From the NCBI GenBank assembly GCA_000697335.1, contig JNEM01012700.1, positions 1-10,184 on the forward strand: DNA of 10,184 nt, read 5' to 3'. This DNA comes from Conidiobolus incongruus B7586 (lineage: Eukaryota > Entomophthoromycota > Entomophthoromycetes > Entomophthorales > Conidiobolaceae). Positions 8,483 to 10,184 of this stretch are shown one piece after another (position 1 is the stretch's first letter; every line of letters begins with the position of its first letter). The translations under genes were made by a program, and so were the position numbers. The notes beneath the pieces were generated by a model. The model saw only the letters and a program-made list of their open reading frames with translations. It was not told where the DNA came from and ran no database searches.

Positions 8483-8631
8483 TTAATATATAATCTTTAC
8501 GAAATATATCTACCTTATATTCACTAAGTTTGGTGATTTTATAATAACTATTCTATTATTTATTTACAATATTCGTAATATTGTCTACTAATATTCAATG
8601 AAAATTTTTTACCATAAATAAATAAATTTAC

Positions 8632-8649
8632 ATATATATATATATATAT
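8632..8649. repeat. (AT)9 microsatellite
   Basis: Nine uninterrupted AT units, 18 bases, lie about 180 bases downstream of the secreted-protein gene. It is the longest perfect dinucleotide tract noticed in the window. Confidence 0.9.
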
Positions 8650-8890
8650 GAAATATGATTATTACTATTATAAGGTCAAATTTAGTGAAATTAATATTGT
8701 AAATTATTGATTTCAAATCCCATATTCACTTTATATATTCGATAATCAAATATGATATAAGGTTGTAGAGTAATTTAAATCTTCATTTTTTTTATAAATT
8801 TAATTATTTTTAATTAATATTAAGTATAAATAATTCAATAATAAGTATTTCGTTCATATAATTAAAACTAAATGTAATTGAAAAATATTG

Positions 8891-8906
8891 ATATATATAT
8901 ATATAT
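8891..8906. repeat. (AT)8 microsatellite
   Basis: Eight uninterrupted AT units, 16 bases, lie about 240 bases beyond the (AT)9 tract. Confidence 0.9.
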
Positions 8907-10184
8907 TTGAACAATTTAAAAAATATATCCTTAAACCTCTTAATCTATTTTATATTAATAATTTTCCTACAAATTATCCTATTTTATTATTTGAAATAAG
9001 TATAAAGACACAGTTCAATAAATATAAAAATAAAAATTATCCATTGTTGTGAATTTTTTTTCAATTTATCTTTTCTCAGTTTATACTTAATCAAATATAA
9101 AAAATATATGTATATATAATAAATTCATTTAGTAAATCAATTATTTATTTACATATTATTTTAAAAAGGATTAATATTTAGATTATAAAAGTAATAAGTA
9201 TGATTTTTGAGATTAATATAGTTAAGAAATGTAATAAAATAATTTTTTTTAACAAAAATCTTGCAGAAACTAAACCTTCAAAACCTCTAAATTATTATTA
9301 CTTTAAATTTTTACTTTTTAAAATATAACTATGAATATTATTTTTTTTTTACGATTATATATAAATATATATATTTCTTAAGTCAACATATTTTTTGAAT
9401 AAATTGTATAATAAATTTTCACTATTCAATATATATAAAGTCTTATACTACTTAATTAATTTTAATTGAATAGTATCTAAAATAAAAATTTAAGTGTTAT
9501 TTCAAGATACCAGCTATTAATAGTGTTTCTTTCTAGAATAATATATAAAGTTGATTTTTTGTTCAAAATATAAAAAATTAATAATAATAATAAGGATAAT
9601 ATGAAATATTAATATAAATTTTTATATTATTGATTATTAATTTATTTTAATTTATAATGAAATTTAATATATACTTAATTTGAAAAAAAATTTTCCTTAT
9701 AAAAATATATTAATATATATTGATGAAATTATAAGATTGATATAGGTTTAAATTATATTTTAATATTTATTTTTAATTTATACAAAATTAGTCATATTTT
9801 AATCACGTGCCTTATTATTCACAATTATTATGATATCTTCCAAAGTCAGGCTATCACATTTGATTCATTTTTATACCATTCAAAGTTATAATTATTAAAC
9901 AAAACTATTTTAAATAAATTATAAAATAATTTATAAGTTCTTTTTCTTTTAAGTTTGAATATATTTATTTAGTTTAATTTTATATTATATATTAATTAAA
10001 TTATTTTTTTAAAAAAATAAACAATTATTATTTCTTATTTCAATACGGATTATAATTTAAAAGTAATAAATTTTATTAGTTAAAATTTAACTATTATAAA
10101 TCTTATAATCATTATAAATAATATTATTGACAAAGCTAATAATTATTTAAAGATTAAAATTATAGTTTTAATATATAAGAATAT

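Larger units (their letters stand above)
8490..10184. other. AT-rich spacer with (AT)n tracts, no gene seen
   Basis: About 1.7 kb with no convincing reading frame on either strand and no RNA gene. It holds two (AT)n tracts (8632-8649 and 8891-8906), a short (AAT)n tract at about 9580-9592 and several T or A runs. A slightly C-richer patch at about 9256-9290 was compared with the start of the mariner fossil and not accepted as a second copy. Confidence 0.55.

Noticed and set aside
8451-8520. Possible ciliate-type code with TAA read as Gln, extending the secreted protein
   Set aside because: Composition changes sharply from about 47% G+C to almost pure AT at the TAA, and all ten Gln codons in the gene are CAA. 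The standard code fits.
9256-9330. Similarity to the start of the mariner fossil (alternating ACC, CCT and CTAAA strings)
   Set aside because: The match is short, about 20 of 27 bases in low-complexity sequence, and no transposase blocks follow downstream.
1-10184. CRISPR array, bacterial operon or phage
   Set aside because: No regularly spaced identical repeats with unique spacers occur, the tRNA intron and promoter features are nuclear eukaryotic, and the ~26-base array at 6213-6456 is degenerate with unrelated short AT spacers.

Overview
The window is very AT-rich eukaryotic DNA. Most of it is close to 15-20% G+C, and it holds one confident protein gene, one tRNA gene, and decayed mobile or foreign sequence. 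The tRNA is tRNA-Tyr with a short intron directly after the anticodon loop purine, which is a nuclear feature. The protein gene is an island of about 45-50% G+C whose codon choice ignores the AT pressure (all Gly GGT, Gln CAA, Asn AAC, Tyr TAC, Phe TTC), as in strongly expressed genes. Together with a secretory signal peptide, this best fits an AT-rich fungus; anaerobic gut fungi and other early-diverging AT-rich fungi are candidates. The species cannot be fixed from sequence alone. The stop and codon pattern of the gene fits the standard genetic code.

Layout. 1-340 is featureless AT-rich DNA. About 340-1500, minus strand, is a fossil of about 35% G+C in its best part whose translations look like picorna-like virus capsid protein; the family call is tentative. 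1500-2400 is AT-rich spacer. 2407-2490 is tRNA-Tyr(GTA), followed by a T7 Pol III terminator. 2500-3063 is spacer. 3064-4320 is a heavily decayed mariner (Tc1/mariner superfamily) DNA transposon on the plus strand, with recognisable DD34D-type transposase blocks and an imperfect terminal inverted repeat. Its remaining cytosines are mostly followed by T, rarely by A and never by G in the counted part, unlike the DNA downstream. This looks like targeted CpA mutation of repeats (RIP-like). 4321-6212 is spacer. 6213-6456 is a degenerate array of about ten copies of a 12-base core at about 26-base spacing. 6524-7430 holds several short, more complex reading frames that may be exons or a dying gene. 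8049-8453 encodes a small secreted protein of unknown function with a TATA-type promoter just upstream. 8490-10184 is AT-rich spacer with (AT)n tracts.

The genes do not form a pathway or operon. The window reads as a gene-poor, repeat-derived region in which one highly codon-optimised secreted-protein gene and one tRNA gene have kept their sequence while the rest has drifted towards A+T. The main discoveries are the mariner fossil with its dinucleotide scar, the possible endogenous RNA-virus capsid copy, the ~26-base array, and the orphan secreted protein.
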